The notes under the pieces were generated by a model, which saw nothing but the letters and a program-made list of their open reading frames with translations, ran no database searches and was not told where the DNA came from. This document shows, in pieces, positions 44,583 through 53,645 of a stretch of DNA of 64,000 nucleotides. The DNA is from an uncultured Collinsella sp. (GTDB taxonomy: Bacteria > Actinomycetota > Coriobacteriia > Coriobacteriales > Coriobacteriaceae): positions 26,257 through 90,256 of the forward strand of contig UQMD01000006.1 in the NCBI GenBank assembly GCA_900542155.1, in the 5' to 3' direction. Position numbers and translations under genes: made by a program. Each line of letters begins with the position of its first letter. The first letter of the stretch is position 1.

Positions 44583-46658
44583 CTACTTGGCGCGGCCCTC
44601 CTCATAGCGCTCGACTAGCTTGGCCTGAACGTCATAGGGCACCTGCTCATAGCCTGCGGGCTTCATGGTAAAGTCGCCCGTGCCGCGCGTGATGGAGCGC
44701 AGACGCGTCGAATAATCCGTCAGCTCGGCCAGCGGCGCCTGCGCAATGACCACGGTATCGCCGCGCTCATCGGTCTCCATGCCCGTCACGCGACCGCGCG
44801 AGGCCGAGATGTCACCCATCACGGCGCCGGCATAGCTCTCGGGGATAGTCACCGTGATTTCCTCGATGGGCTCCAGCACCACCGGGTCGGCATCGGCACA
44901 TGCCTTGCGCAGGCCGATGCGAGCCGCCGCGCGGAACGCCATCTCGTTGGAGTCGACGCTGTGATACGAGCCGTCGTACACAGCCACGCGAATGCCCGTG
45001 AGCGGATAGCCGGCAATGATGCCGTCCTTCATGGTCTCCTGGACGCCCTTGTCCACGGCGGGGATCAGCGAGCGCGGAATGCGGCCGCCCACGACCTCGT
45101 CCACAAACTCATAGCCATCGCTCGTGCCGTCGGGCCCAATGAGCGGCTCCACGCGCAGCCAGCAGTCGCCGTACTGACCGGCGCCGCCGGTCTGCTTCTT
45201 GTGGCGGCCCTGAGCACTTGCCGTACGGCGAATGGTCTCGCGATACGGAATGCGGATCGGCACGCTCTTGGCCACGACCTTGGTGCGATTCTCCAAACGG
45301 TTGAGCAGCACCGAAACCTGCGCCTCACCAACGGCGGAGATAATGGTCTGGCCGGTCTCCTCGTCGCGGTCGATGCTCATGGTCGGATCGGCCTTGCAGG
45401 CCTTCTCGATAAACGTGTAGAGCTTCTCTTCGTCCCCGCGATTCTCGGCCTCGATGGCAATGCGGTACTGCGAGTTGGGGAACTTAAACGCCGCAGCCTC
45501 GACCTTGCCGGTAATGGAGAGCGTGTCACCCGTCTCGGCCGCCAGCTTGGGTGCCACGATGATGTCACCGGCATAAGCGTGGCCAACCTCGGTCATATCG
45601 CGGCCGCACATCACATACAGGTGGGCCAGACGATCGCTCTTGCGGGTACGCGCGTTGATCAGCTCAAGGCCCGGCTCAAGCGTGCCCGTCAGCACCTTGA
45701 TAAAGCTGATGCGACCCTGCTGCGGATCGGCCAGCGTCTTAAACACAAACGCCACCGGACGATCATCGTCACTCGAAATCTTAAGCGAATCGCCGTCGAT
45801 AAGCGGCATCTCACCGTAGTCGGTCGGCGCCGGGAAGTACGTGGCAATGTCGTCCATCAGCGAGTTGACGCCCTGCTCCTTAATGCAATCGCCCGCAAAG
45901 ACCGGCACAAAGATGCGCTCGGCGATCGCCTTCGACAGCAGGCCTTCAAGCTCCTCCTGCGTCAGCGTCTCCTCGCCTTCCAGGTACTTCATCATCAGCT
46001 CGTCGTCGGCCTCGGCCACCAGCTCGCACAGATGGTCATGGGCCTCCTCGGCCTGGGCACGATACTCCTCGGGAATCTCCGACTCAACGGCCTCGGCGCC
46101 GTTGCAGTGGCGCGCCTTCATGCGCACCAAGTCGATGATGCCGTCAAAGTCCTCGCCCTCGCCCCAGGGAAGGGTCACGGCGCCCAGGCGCGTGCCAAAG
46201 CGCTCCTGCAGCAGGTCCATCGTGGTCGCAAAGCTGGCCTCGGAGCGCGACAGGCGGTTTACGAACACCGCGCGTGCCAGGCGTAGGTCCTCGGCGGCAT
46301 ACCAGAGCTTAACCGTCGTAGGCTGCGGGCCGGCCTCGGCGTCGACCACAAACAGGGCCGTCTCGCAGACGCTCATCGCGGCAAAGGCGTCGCCGATAAA
46401 ATCGGGATAACACGGGGCATCGAGCACATTGATGCGTGCGCCCTTCCAGTCGATCGGCGCAATGGTCGTCGAAATGGAAAATGCACGCTTGACCTCTTCG
46501 GGGTCATAGTCGAGCGTGGGCTTGGTGCCGTCGTGGCCGCCAAGGCGGGCGGTCTTGCCGGAAAGGTGGAGCATGGCCTCGGCGAGTGAAGTCTTGCCCA
46601 CCCCGCCTTGGCCTACGAGCACCACGTTCCTTACGTTACCGGTCTTGGGAGCACCCAT
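44583..46658 (-). CDS. Elongation factor G-like GTPase
   Basis: 691 residues, starting MGAPKTGNVRNVVLVGQGG after AAGGAGG. It has the five-domain EF-G layout with P-loop GQGGVGKTS. The other GTPase motifs deviate: DAPCYPDF in place of DTPGHxDF and VNRLS in place of NKxD. Guanine specificity or hydrolysis may therefore differ from true EF-G. Domain IV (GGAGQYGDCWLRVEPL) and domain V are intact. This is a paralogue, not the main fusA, which sits elsewhere in str operons. Roles of such factors include ribosome recycling or rescue; function here is unproven. Confidence 0.9.
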   Translation of the reverse strand: MGAPKTGNVRNVVLVGQGGVGKTSLAEAMLHLSGKTARLGGHDGTKPTLDYDPEEVKRAFSISTTIAPIDWKGARINVLDAPCYPDFIGDAFAAMSVCETALFVVDAEAGPQPTTVKLWYAAEDLRLARAVFVNRLSRSEASFATTMDLLQERFGTRLGAVTLPWGEGEDFDGIIDLVRMKARHCNGAEAVESEIPEEYRAQAEEAHDHLCELVAEADDELMMKYLEGEETLTQEELEGLLSKAIAERIFVPVFAGDCIKEQGVNSLMDDIATYFPAPTDYGEMPLIDGDSLKISSDDDRPVAFVFKTLADPQQGRISFIKVLTGTLEPGLELINARTRKSDRLAHLYVMCGRDMTEVGHAYAGDIIVAPKLAAETGDTLSITGKVEAAAFKFPNSQYRIAIEAENRGDEEKLYTFIEKACKADPTMSIDRDEETGQTIISAVGEAQVSVLLNRLENRTKVVAKSVPIRIPYRETIRRTASAQGRHKKQTGGAGQYGDCWLRVEPLIGPDGTSDGYEFVDEVVGGRIPRSLIPAVDKGVQETMKDGIIAGYPLTGIRVAVYDGSYHSVDSNEMAFRAAARIGLRKACADADPVVLEPIEEITVTIPESYAGAVMGDISASRGRVTGMETDERGDTVVIAQAPLAELTDYSTRLRSITRGTGDFTMKPAGYEQVPYDVQAKLVERYEEGRAK

Positions 46659-46901
46659 GATGACCTCCTTGCAGGGCCGCGCGCAATGCGCGACGCCAAC
46701 GGGGAGAGTTCGCGGTCGGTGCCATCCCGGGAGCAGCATGGTCGGCAGCCGAGCCGACTCACCCTCCAAATGTCCTATGCCACCACCCTACCCTCACGGG
46801 CGGCTGTCCATGCAGACCTTTCGGCACGCGTATGGATACAGGCGGCGAGAGGAAGAGACAGGCTTTTCAGGCAATTATTGAACCCCGTCGATGTAAACAA
46901 A

Positions 46902-46935
46902 AAGCCGCCACAGACCGTAAGACCTGTGGCGGCTT
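46902..46935 (-). terminator. Terminator of the amino acid ABC transporter operon
   Basis: AAGCCGCCACAG pairs perfectly with CTGTGGCGGCTT; TTTTGTTT follows on the minus strand. Confidence 0.85.
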
Positions 46936-46977
46936 CGCCTCAATTGCCTCAATTAATAGTTGAGTAAATACCTGAGT

Positions 46978-47742
46978 CTATCCCTCGATACGGCTCAAGA
47001 ACTCACGCGTGCGCTGCTCGCGCGGATGGTCGATAACCTGCTCGGCAGGTCCCTCCTCGACAATGCGACCGCCGTCCATAAAGACCACGCGGTCGGCAAC
47101 ATCGCGCGCAAACTGCATTGCGTGGGTCACGATTACCATCGTCATATTCTGCGCCGCCAGGTCCTTAATGACACGCAGCACCTCGGCCGTCAGCTCTGGA
47201 TCGAGCGCCGAAGTCGGCTCGTCAAAGAATAAGATTTCCGGATCGAGTGCCAGGGCGCGGGCAATACTCACGCGCTGCTGCTGACCGCCCGAAAGCTCAC
47301 ACGGCACCTTGTTCTCGTTGCCCGTCAGCCCCATTTGCGCAATCAGCTCGTGAGCGCGGGCTTCCGCCTGCTCGCGCGGACGCTTAAGCACGCGAATCGG
47401 TGCATCGGTGATGTTTTTCATCACCGTATAGTGCGGGAACAGGTTGTAATTTTGGAACACCAGGCCGAATCGCGAGCGCGCCTGCTTGGGCACATCGCCC
47501 TTCGCATAGACCGCGCCCGAACCCGCATCCGTCGCAACGGCAAGGTCGCCAAACGAGAGCGAGCCTCCGTCGAGTGTCTCGAGCAGCGTGGCACACCGCA
47601 GCAGCGTGGACTTACCGCCGCCCGAAGGTCCGATAATCGCCACGACCTCACCGCGCTTGACCTCGAGTGAGATATCCTTGAGCACCTCATTGCCGCCAAA
47701 CGCCTTACGCGCGCTTTCGATTTTCATCACTGAGTTAGTCAT
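46978..47742 (-). CDS. Polar amino acid ABC transporter, ATP-binding protein
   Basis: 254 residues. Walker A is GPSGGGKSTL, signature LSGGQQQRVSIARAL and Walker B ILFFDEPTSALDPE, as in the HisP/GlnQ family. An insert before the Q-loop (GDLAVATDAGSGAVYAK) lengthens it. The ATG overlaps the end of the permease gene by eight bases, implying coupled translation. It powers uptake with the permease and lipoprotein genes upstream. ATG 47727 is an alternative start. The amino acid imported cannot be read from sequence. Confidence 0.93.
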   Translation of the reverse strand: MTNSVMKIESARKAFGGNEVLKDISLEVKRGEVVAIIGPSGGGKSTLLRCATLLETLDGGSLSFGDLAVATDAGSGAVYAKGDVPKQARSRFGLVFQNYNLFPHYTVMKNITDAPIRVLKRPREQAEARAHELIAQMGLTGNENKVPCELSGGQQQRVSIARALALDPEILFFDEPTSALDPELTAEVLRVIKDLAAQNMTMVIVTHAMQFARDVADRVVFMDGGRIVEEGPAEQVIDHPREQRTREFLSRIEG

Positions 47743-48427
47743 GATAATAGTCCAGCTTCTTTTCGGCAGCGCCCAGCAGCATCTCGACCACAAAGTTAAA
47801 GACCCAGTAGATCAACGCCGCAATCGCAAACGGCACCATGCTCACCTGCGAAGCGACCAGCGCCTTGGCGGTCGAGAACATCTCACCCACGCCAATGGCA
47901 AACGCCAGCGACGTGTCCTTGACCAGTGTGATGATCTCGTTGCCCATCGCCGGCAGAATACGCTTGGCGACCTGCGGCATCACGATATACAGAAACGTCT
48001 GCAGACGCGAGTAGCCCAGCACCTCGGCGGCCTCATATTGACCGCGCGGAATCGACTGCAGGCCCGAGCGATAGATCTCGGCAAAGTAGCCGGCGTAGTT
48101 GATGATGAATGCCACGACGCACGCCGTCCATTTGGAATCGGGCGTGAGCGAGATGCCAAACACGTAGTACGGGGCAAAGTAGATCGCAAACATCTGCAGC
48201 ATAAGCGGCGTGCCGCGCATCACCGAAATATAGATGCGCGCAATCCAACGCAGCGGCGCGACCTTGCTCATGCGCATAAACGCCACGGGGATTCCCAGCG
48301 GAATCGACCCGAGCAACGTCAGCACAAACAGCTGCAAGCTGACCAAGAATCCCTGGCCAAGCATCTGCATCATGACCTGAATAGACAACCCAAGCTCTCT
48401 TTCACAGTAACGGAACAGCGAACCCAA
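47735..48427 (-). CDS. Polar amino acid ABC transporter, permease
   Basis: 230 residues with five hydrophobic helices and the HisM/GlnP EAA loop (EAAEVLGYSRLQTF). It forms the membrane channel, likely as a homodimer. The start is uncertain: TTG 48427 begins the frame without a ribosome site, TTG 48388 follows GAAAGAGAG, and ATG 48373 begins just before the first helix. A long imperfect hairpin separates it from the lipoprotein gene. It overlaps the ATPase gene downstream. Confidence 0.9.
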   Translation of the reverse strand: MGSLFRYCERELGLSIQVMMQMLGQGFLVSLQLFVLTLLGSIPLGIPVAFMRMSKVAPLRWIARIYISVMRGTPLMLQMFAIYFAPYYVFGISLTPDSKWTACVVAFIINYAGYFAEIYRSGLQSIPRGQYEAAEVLGYSRLQTFLYIVMPQVAKRILPAMGNEIITLVKDTSLAFAIGVGEMFSTAKALVASQVSMVPFAIAALIYWVFNFVVEMLLGAAEKKLDYYHD

Positions 48428-48433
48428 TGCTAA

Positions 48434-48540
48434 AGCGGGTTTTCCAGGTGCCCGAGTTTGCCGTGAAAGAGGAGCGCCGCGTACTAAATGTACGCAAGCG
48501 ACGGTTTGAACGGCAAAATCGGGTGCCTGGGAAAGCCGCT
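48434..48540 (-). repeat. 31-bp imperfect inverted repeat with nested hairpin in the ABC operon
   Basis: Arms 48434-48464 and 48510-48540 match at 26 of 31 positions, and several mismatches allow G-U pairs. The inner stem is GCGTAC/GTACGC. It starts at the stop codon of the lipoprotein gene and probably protects that message or reduces read-through to the permease. Confidence 0.8.
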
Positions 48541-49399
48541 ATTTGAGCACCCAGTTGTCGAAGGAAAGACCGTATTCTGCATACTTGTCGCACAGGTCCT
48601 TGACCGTGCCGTCCTCGTAGAGCGCCTTGAGCGACTCGGTCACGGCATCGGCGGACTTGGTGTCGCCCTTCTTAAAGCCGACGGCGTAGTGCTCGCTGGA
48701 CAGCGGCTTGTCGAGCTGCGTATAGGCATCGGGCTTGGCGGCAAGCTGATACTGGGCAATCGAAAGGTCGCAAGCCACGGCATCGACCGCGCCGCTCTCG
48801 AGCTGCATAAAGGCCGTGTTGTACTCGCCGATGGTATCGAGCGTGGCAAACGTCGCGGCCAGATCCTTCTGATCGCCCTCGAGCACATCCTGCGCAGCGG
48901 AATCGGTCTGAGTGATCACGGTCTTGCCAGCGAGATCGTCCCAGCTCTTGATACCCGCGTCCTTCTTGACCACGAGCACTTGCTCGTTGAGCATGTACGG
49001 CTCGGAGAACGTGTAGCCGTCCTCACGGCCCTCCATGGTAAAGCCGTTCCAGATGCAGTTGATGGCGCCGGAGTTGAGCAGCGTATCCTTGGCGTCCCAG
49101 TCGATGGCCTCGTATTTGACCTCCCAGCCCTGCTTATCGGCAACAGCCTTGGCCAGATCGAGATCAAAGCCGGTGTACTCGCCATCGTCGCCCACAAAGC
49201 CGTACGGAGGATAGGACTTATCAAAGCCCACCACGAGCTTCTTGGACTCCGCGGCGCCCTTCACATCCTTGGCCGCGGCAGAGCCAGCAGCGGAGCCCCT
49301 GCCAGCACCACCGCCGCAACCGACAAGATCAAGGCCAAGCACCGTGGCGAGCGAGCCGGCTAGACCAACAAACTGACGACGAGACATATCGGTATTCAT
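48539..49399 (-). CDS. Polar amino acid ABC transporter, substrate-binding lipoprotein
   Basis: 286 residues, starting MNTDMSRRQFVGLAG after AAGGGGGAA. It has a lipobox LVGC and a twin-arginine-like SRRQF, so export may use the Tat route. The family 3 solute-binding fold follows (LVVGFDKSYPPYGFVGDDGEYTGFDLDL, WDAKDTLLNSGAIN), split here only for recognition. It captures a polar amino acid at the cell surface and hands it to the permease. First gene of the three-gene operon, with its own promoter and a candidate operator. Confidence 0.94.
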   Translation of the reverse strand: MNTDMSRRQFVGLAGSLATVLGLDLVGCGGGAGRGSAAGSAAAKDVKGAAESKKLVVGFDKSYPPYGFVGDDGEYTGFDLDLAKAVADKQGWEVKYEAIDWDAKDTLLNSGAINCIWNGFTMEGREDGYTFSEPYMLNEQVLVVKKDAGIKSWDDLAGKTVITQTDSAAQDVLEGDQKDLAATFATLDTIGEYNTAFMQLESGAVDAVACDLSIAQYQLAAKPDAYTQLDKPLSSEHYAVGFKKGDTKSADAVTESLKALYEDGTVKDLCDKYAEYGLSFDNWVLK

Positions 49400-49419
49400 G
49401 GTATTCCCCCTTGATGGCA

Positions 49420-49435
49420 CTTTAGTTAGGTAAAG
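49420..49435. promoter_or_regulatory. Candidate operator CTTTA-N6-TAAAG before the ABC lipoprotein gene
   Basis: Perfect arms CTTTA and TAAAG (ACTTTA/TAAAGT in this copy), between the predicted transcription start and the ribosome site. A half-site CTTTA also lies at 49463-49467 next to the -10. Confidence 0.5.
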
Positions 49436-49455
49436 TGAGTCATGTAACGTTCAGA

Positions 49456-49484
49456 ATCATACACTTTAGTGGGATAGAGTACAA
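49456..49484 (-). promoter_or_regulatory. Promoter of the amino acid ABC operon
   Basis: Minus-strand TTGTAC (49479-49484) and TATGAT (49456-49461), with a 17-base spacer. Confidence 0.7.
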
Positions 49485-49532
49485 GGGAGTACCTGCCCGG
49501 CGCGGGCGGGGAGCGGCGCGTAATTAAGTTTC

Positions 49533-49628
49533 CTGCTCTACAGTCCTGCGCAAGACGGAATGCACGCATGGAGCACCCGGCTGGGTGGCGCCCGGCGCGG
49601 AGTTTAATTTGCTGCTCTACAGTCCTGC
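49533..49628. repeat. Direct repeat inside the 49.5-kb intergenic element
   Basis: CTGCTCTACAGTCCTGC occurs at 49533-49549 and 49612-49628, with related flanks (CGGCGCG before, ACGGA after). It suggests a duplicated module of about 79 bases. Confidence 0.75.
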
Positions 49629-49714
49629 TCACGACGGAGGCCACATTAAGTGGCCTCCTGTTCGTGCGGAACTCGCGACAAATTAAACTCCGCGCCGGGC
49701 GCCACCCAGCCGGG
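49576..49714. repeat. Perfect 36-bp inverted repeat with nested hairpin
   Basis: Arms 49576-49611 and 49679-49714 pair without mismatch. An inner GGAGGCCAC/GTGGCCTCC stem (49636-49658) lies between them. The 49400-49820 gap holds this element, the ABC promoter and the upstream region of the methyltransferase gene. Confidence 0.9.
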
Positions 49715-49820
49715 AGACAACGTGCTCGGAACCTTAAATAGCCTCCTCTCCAAACGGGCACGTTGAATGCACGGTACAATTGCTTCGGACTTTTCTTTTA
49801 TTTAATAGTGGGGTTAATTC

Positions 49821-51269
49821 ATGGCAGAATCTCGTGCGGAGCGTAAGGCTCGTCGTGCTTTGATCGAGGCGGCTGAGGGGTCGGAGGAGAAAAAATCTTC
49901 TAAGAAATCCAAGTCGTCTCAGGACGCGAAGGGTAAGTCAGCCAAGGGAAAGGCTAAGGCCAAGCACCCCAGCTCTCGTCGGAGCGGGGATAAGGCATCT
50001 CAGGCTCGCCCCAAGCGTTTGCACAAGGATCCGGTTTCGTCTGCGCGTAAGGCTGTGGACCCCAAGTCTCCCTGTTCGATCATGAAAGCTTGTGGTGGAT
50101 GCACGGCGCTCAATCGTCCTTATAAGAAGCAGCTGGCGGCCAAGCAGGCTGCTATGGAAGAGCTGTTTGCTGAGCTCTGCGAGCGCGAGGGTATTGCCGT
50201 TGATCCCATTCGCGGTATGGGTGTTACCCTGGGCGACCCGGGTAAATATCCTGCGCCGCGTGGTTTTCGTCATAAGGCTGCCACTCCGTTTGCTCCCGGC
50301 AAAGAGGGCGCTGTCCGCTGCGGCTTTTTTGAACGTGGGACGCACAAAATCGTCGCCGTTCCCAAATGCCCCGTTGAGGCGCCGGGCGCTCGTCAGATTC
50401 TCAACGGCATCGCTCGCGAGGCCGAACGTCTGCATATTCCCGCCTTTAACGAAGACAAGCATCTGGGGCTGCTTCGCTATGCCGTCGTTCGCTGCGGCTG
50501 GCGCACCGACCAGATTATGGTCACCCTCGTGACCGCTCAGCGCGACCTGCCGCATGCGCAGGAGTTCTTTGAAGCCGTCGCGGCGCTTGATCCGCATATC
50601 GTCACCGTCGCTCAGAACATCAACGGTCGCCCCGGCAATGCCATCTTGGGTGAGGAGACTCGTATCGTCTATGGCGCCGAATGCATGCGCGACCAGCTGC
50701 TCGGCTGCGAGTTCGATATCTCCCCCACCGCGTTCTACCAGACCAATCCGCAGCAGACCGAGTTGCTCTATCAGCTCGCGATTGACGGCATGGACCTGCA
50801 GCAGGGTGACATTCTTATGGACGCTTACTGTGGTAGCGGTACCATCGGTCTGTGCGCCGCGAAGGATGCCCAGGACAAGGGCATCGGCATTATGCTGCTC
50901 GGCGTGGAGCGCAACCCGGCGGGCATTGCCGACGCACGTCGCAATGCCGAGCTCAACGGCCTCACCCGCAGCGCTTGGTTTATGGCCGACGACGCCACCG
51001 ATTACATCCTGGACGCCGCCGACAACAACGAGCGGATCGATGTCCTTTCCATCGACCCGCCGCGCGCCGGCTCCACCCCCGAGTTCCTCGAAGCCGCCTG
51101 CGCACTCAAGCCGCGCCGCATCACCTATATCAGCTGCAACCCTGTGACCCAAGAGCGCGACCTGCACCAGCTCCTCGACGGAGGCTATCGCCTGCTCAAG
51201 ATCACGCCCGTCGACATGTTCCCCCATACCGACCACACCGAAACCGTAGCGGTCCTCGAGCGCCGCTAA
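49821..51269 (+). CDS. 23S rRNA (uracil-C5)-methyltransferase, RlmD/TrmA family
   Basis: 482 residues, start after GGGG TTAATTC. The first ~80 residues are a Lys/Ser/Ala-rich, disordered-looking tail likely to contact RNA. CSIMKACGGC fits an iron-sulfur cluster site. The C-terminal SAM domain has DAYCGSGTIG, IDPPRAG and the catalytic SCNPVTQERD. It methylates C5 of a uracil, probably in 23S rRNA; the site (U1939 or U747) cannot be decided. The first third uses more T-ending codons than the surrounding genes. It is flanked by a terminator. Confidence 0.9.
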   Translation: MAESRAERKARRALIEAAEGSEEKKSSKKSKSSQDAKGKSAKGKAKAKHPSSRRSGDKASQARPKRLHKDPVSSARKAVDPKSPCSIMKACGGCTALNRPYKKQLAAKQAAMEELFAELCEREGIAVDPIRGMGVTLGDPGKYPAPRGFRHKAATPFAPGKEGAVRCGFFERGTHKIVAVPKCPVEAPGARQILNGIAREAERLHIPAFNEDKHLGLLRYAVVRCGWRTDQIMVTLVTAQRDLPHAQEFFEAVAALDPHIVTVAQNINGRPGNAILGEETRIVYGAECMRDQLLGCEFDISPTAFYQTNPQQTELLYQLAIDGMDLQQGDILMDAYCGSGTIGLCAAKDAQDKGIGIMLLGVERNPAGIADARRNAELNGLTRSAWFMADDATDYILDAADNNERIDVLSIDPPRAGSTPEFLEAACALKPRRITYISCNPVTQERDLHQLLDGGYRLLKITPVDMFPHTDHTETVAVLERR

Positions 51270-51297
51270 TCCACCCCGGTAGATTTTCGAGACAAGA

Positions 51298-51328
51298 AAG
51301 GGGGCGGCCCGTCTGGACCGCCCCCTTC
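51298..51328. terminator. Bidirectional terminator between methyltransferase and PHP genes
   Basis: AAGGGGGCGG pairs with CCGCCCCCTT between convergent genes. Confidence 0.8.
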
Positions 51329-51347
51329 GCTTGGTTTATGAACTCCG

Positions 51348-52169
51348 CTACATCCCCTTGCGCAGGTCACACACGCCGGCTGCCGCCATCTCGCGCAGCA
51401 GCGTCTCGCGGTCGCGCGTCACGATCAAATCCAGCGGGAAGTGAATCTCGTCGAGCATCTTGCGCGCGTGATCGAGCTTGCCAATGGCCATGCCAATGTG
51501 GGCATCGGTCGACACGCCAATACCCACGCCCAGCTCGGCGCAGCGCTCGGCGATCTTGCGGCATACGGCCCAATGCTCAGTGTCGACACCGTGTTCAAGA
51601 CTATGGTTGTTGATCTCGATGATCTTGTGCTTGGCCTTGGCCGCCAACAGCACCTCATCGATATCGAACGGCACGCCCGAACGACCCGCATGCCCAAGCA
51701 TGAACACCTTGGGGTGCTCCAGGGCATTGATGTACATCTGGGTCGTTTGGGCGAGCGTCGCGCCTTCGGCAAACTGCGGGTTATGCACGCTTGCCACCAA
51801 ATAATCCAAATTACGCGTCACCAAATCGAACAGCGAATGCTCACGACTATACGAATCGCCGGCGATATCGAGCGAAACGGGAATGTCTTCGCCAAACAAG
51901 CTGCCGTCCAGCGAAACGATATCAGCCTCGGCACCACGCAGCACCAGCACGCCGCTCCAAATGCGCGGCCAGATATCCTGGTTGATAAAGAATTGGTAAC
52001 TGCGCAGGTCATTGGGACAAGGCGTAACCATCGAGCTTAAATGATCGGCGGAACCGAGCACCTGAAGGCCGCGCTCCGCCGCCCAATAGATGTTCTCCTC
52101 GATGGTTGAGTACGCATGCGCAGAGAACATCGTATGAGTATGAATATCACAAGAAAGAAGGTGGGGCAT
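51348..52169 (-). CDS. PHP domain phosphoesterase (YcdX-like)
   Basis: 273 residues, starting MPHLLSCDIHTHT after AAGGAGACCC. PHP metal-binding motifs are DIHTHT near the N-terminus, SADHLS, VASVHN, LGHAGRSG and the ending STDAHIG. Together they form a trinuclear metal site of histidinol-phosphatase-like phosphatases such as YcdX. It would dephosphorylate a small cytoplasmic metabolite. It lies about 160 bases downstream of the aminotransferase gene on the same strand, perhaps in one transcript. Confidence 0.9.
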   Translation of the reverse strand: MPHLLSCDIHTHTMFSAHAYSTIEENIYWAAERGLQVLGSADHLSSMVTPCPNDLRSYQFFINQDIWPRIWSGVLVLRGAEADIVSLDGSLFGEDIPVSLDIAGDSYSREHSLFDLVTRNLDYLVASVHNPQFAEGATLAQTTQMYINALEHPKVFMLGHAGRSGVPFDIDEVLLAAKAKHKIIEINNHSLEHGVDTEHWAVCRKIAERCAELGVGIGVSTDAHIGMAIGKLDHARKMLDEIHFPLDLIVTRDRETLLREMAAAGVCDLRKGM

Positions 52170-52328
52170 CGGGTCTCCTTGTCCAGTATGGCCGTCGCGT
52201 ATATTCATTGTACGCATAGCTTTCGGCAGTCGTAAAACTGCTTCATCCCAATCACACAACGGCATAGACAACGGGGTCTGGCTTAAAACCAAACCCCGTT
52301 TCACGTAAAACATTGTAAGCAGAGCGCT

Positions 52329-53519
52329 TTACTTTCGACGATATTCGTCGGCCAGCTGCTTCCAGGCAGGCAGAGAGTTGACGATTGTCTCATAGCTCAC
52401 GCAGTAGCCCAGGCGGAACCAGCCCGGCATGCCAAAGCTATCCGAAGGCACCGCGAGCAGCTCATGCTTCTTCGCGCGCTCACAGAACGCATTCGCATCG
52501 GACTCCAGCGCTTTCACCCATAGGTAGAACGCGCCATCCGGCTCAACATAGGTGTAGCCGTACTCCGCTAGTGCATCGGTAAGCGCGGTGCGGTTGCGAG
52601 CATAGGCCTCGACATCGCTCGGTTCATCAATGCAGTCGATGATTACACGCTGGAAGAGCGCCGGTGCACACACGAAGCCCAGCGTACGGGCGGCACCGGC
52701 AACGGCGGGCATTAGACAAGCTGCCTGAGGATTCGTATTGGGAACCAGGATCCACCCGACGCGCTCGCCCGGTAGCGAAAGCGACTTGGAATACGAGTAG
52801 CACACGATGGTGTGCTCGTAGATCGAAGGCACCCAAGGCACCTCGGCGCCATAGACAATCTCGCGATACGGCTCATCAGAGATGAGCATAATCGGATTCT
52901 CGGGATCGCGCTGAGCGTTGGCCTCGCACAGAACATTGGCCAGTCGCGTCAGCGTGTCGCGTGTATATACGGCACCGGTCGGATTGTTGGGTGAGTCGAT
53001 AATGACGGCAGCGGTCTTGTCGGTAATCGCCTTGAGCACGTTATCCACGCTCAGCTGGAACGAATCTTCATCGGCAAGCGCCTCGACACACGTACAGCCG
53101 GCCTTCTCAATCCACACGCGATACTCCGGGAAGTACGGGTCGATAACAATGACCTCGTCACCCGGGTTCGCAACGGCATTGAGCGTGCAGGTGAGCGAAG
53201 CCGCGGCACCCACCGTCATAAAGACGTCCTTGCCCTCATAGCTCGTGCCAAAGCGACGGTTGAGCGAGTCGGCGACGGCCGCTCGACATTGCGGCAGACC
53301 CGGCGCAGGCGTGTATCCATGCAGCTGGTCGCTCGGCAGCTCCAATGCCTTCTTAATGGACTCAGCAACAGCAGCGGGCGCCGGAACACTCGGGTTGCCC
53401 AGCGAAAAATCGAATACGTTCTCCGCACCGATCTGTGCCTTGCGCTCAAGGCCATAGCTAAAGATCTCACGGATGATGGAGCTTTCCGCACCGCGAGCAT
53501 ACATAGTTTCGTTAATCAT
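52329..53519 (-). CDS. Class I/II aminotransferase (PLP-dependent)
   Basis: 396 residues, starting MINETMYARGAESS after AAAGGGG. Fold-type I motifs are SLGNPSVPAP, SPNNPTGAVYTRDT, SDEPYREIVY and the PLP-lysine segment SYSKSLSLPGERVGW. It resembles aspartate/aromatic aminotransferases and transfers amino groups from an unidentified amino acid to 2-oxoglutarate. A long perfect hairpin with GGGGACAG lies upstream, next to the ftsH terminator. A near-match to the CTTTA-N6-TAAAG motif overlaps its promoter. Confidence 0.92.
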   Translation of the reverse strand: MINETMYARGAESSIIREIFSYGLERKAQIGAENVFDFSLGNPSVPAPAAVAESIKKALELPSDQLHGYTPAPGLPQCRAAVADSLNRRFGTSYEGKDVFMTVGAAASLTCTLNAVANPGDEVIVIDPYFPEYRVWIEKAGCTCVEALADEDSFQLSVDNVLKAITDKTAAVIIDSPNNPTGAVYTRDTLTRLANVLCEANAQRDPENPIMLISDEPYREIVYGAEVPWVPSIYEHTIVCYSYSKSLSLPGERVGWILVPNTNPQAACLMPAVAGAARTLGFVCAPALFQRVIIDCIDEPSDVEAYARNRTALTDALAEYGYTYVEPDGAFYLWVKALESDANAFCERAKKHELLAVPSDSFGMPGWFRLGYCVSYETIVNSLPAWKQLADEYRRK

Positions 53520-53543
53520 CTGTTCCCCTTTCGCATAGGCGCT

Positions 53544-53549
53544 ATTGTA
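53544..53549 (-). promoter_or_regulatory. Candidate -10 of the aminotransferase gene
   Basis: TACAAT on the minus strand, 25 bases before the start codon and directly followed upstream by the palindrome at 53552-53567. Confidence 0.45.
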
Positions 53550-53551
53550 CG

Positions 53552-53567
53552 CTTTAGCTGAGCAAAG
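53552..53567. promoter_or_regulatory. Near-match operator CTTTA-N6-CAAAG
   Basis: One mismatch to the CTTTA-N6-TAAAG pattern seen at 16883 and 49420. It overlaps the spacer of the predicted promoter. Confidence 0.35.
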
Positions 53568-53580
53568 TGCCGCAGCAATG

Positions 53581-53638
53581 TTGATTGGGGACAGACTTAA
53601 ATGCGTGAAAACGCTCATTTAAGTCTGTCCCCAATCAA
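53581..53638. repeat. Perfect 23-bp inverted repeat with GGGGACAG
   Basis: Arms 53581-53603 and 53616-53638, starting TTGATTGGGGACAGAC, with a 12-base loop. It shares the GGGGACAG core with the other dispersed hairpins. Confidence 0.9.
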
Positions 53639-53645
53639 CGAAGAA

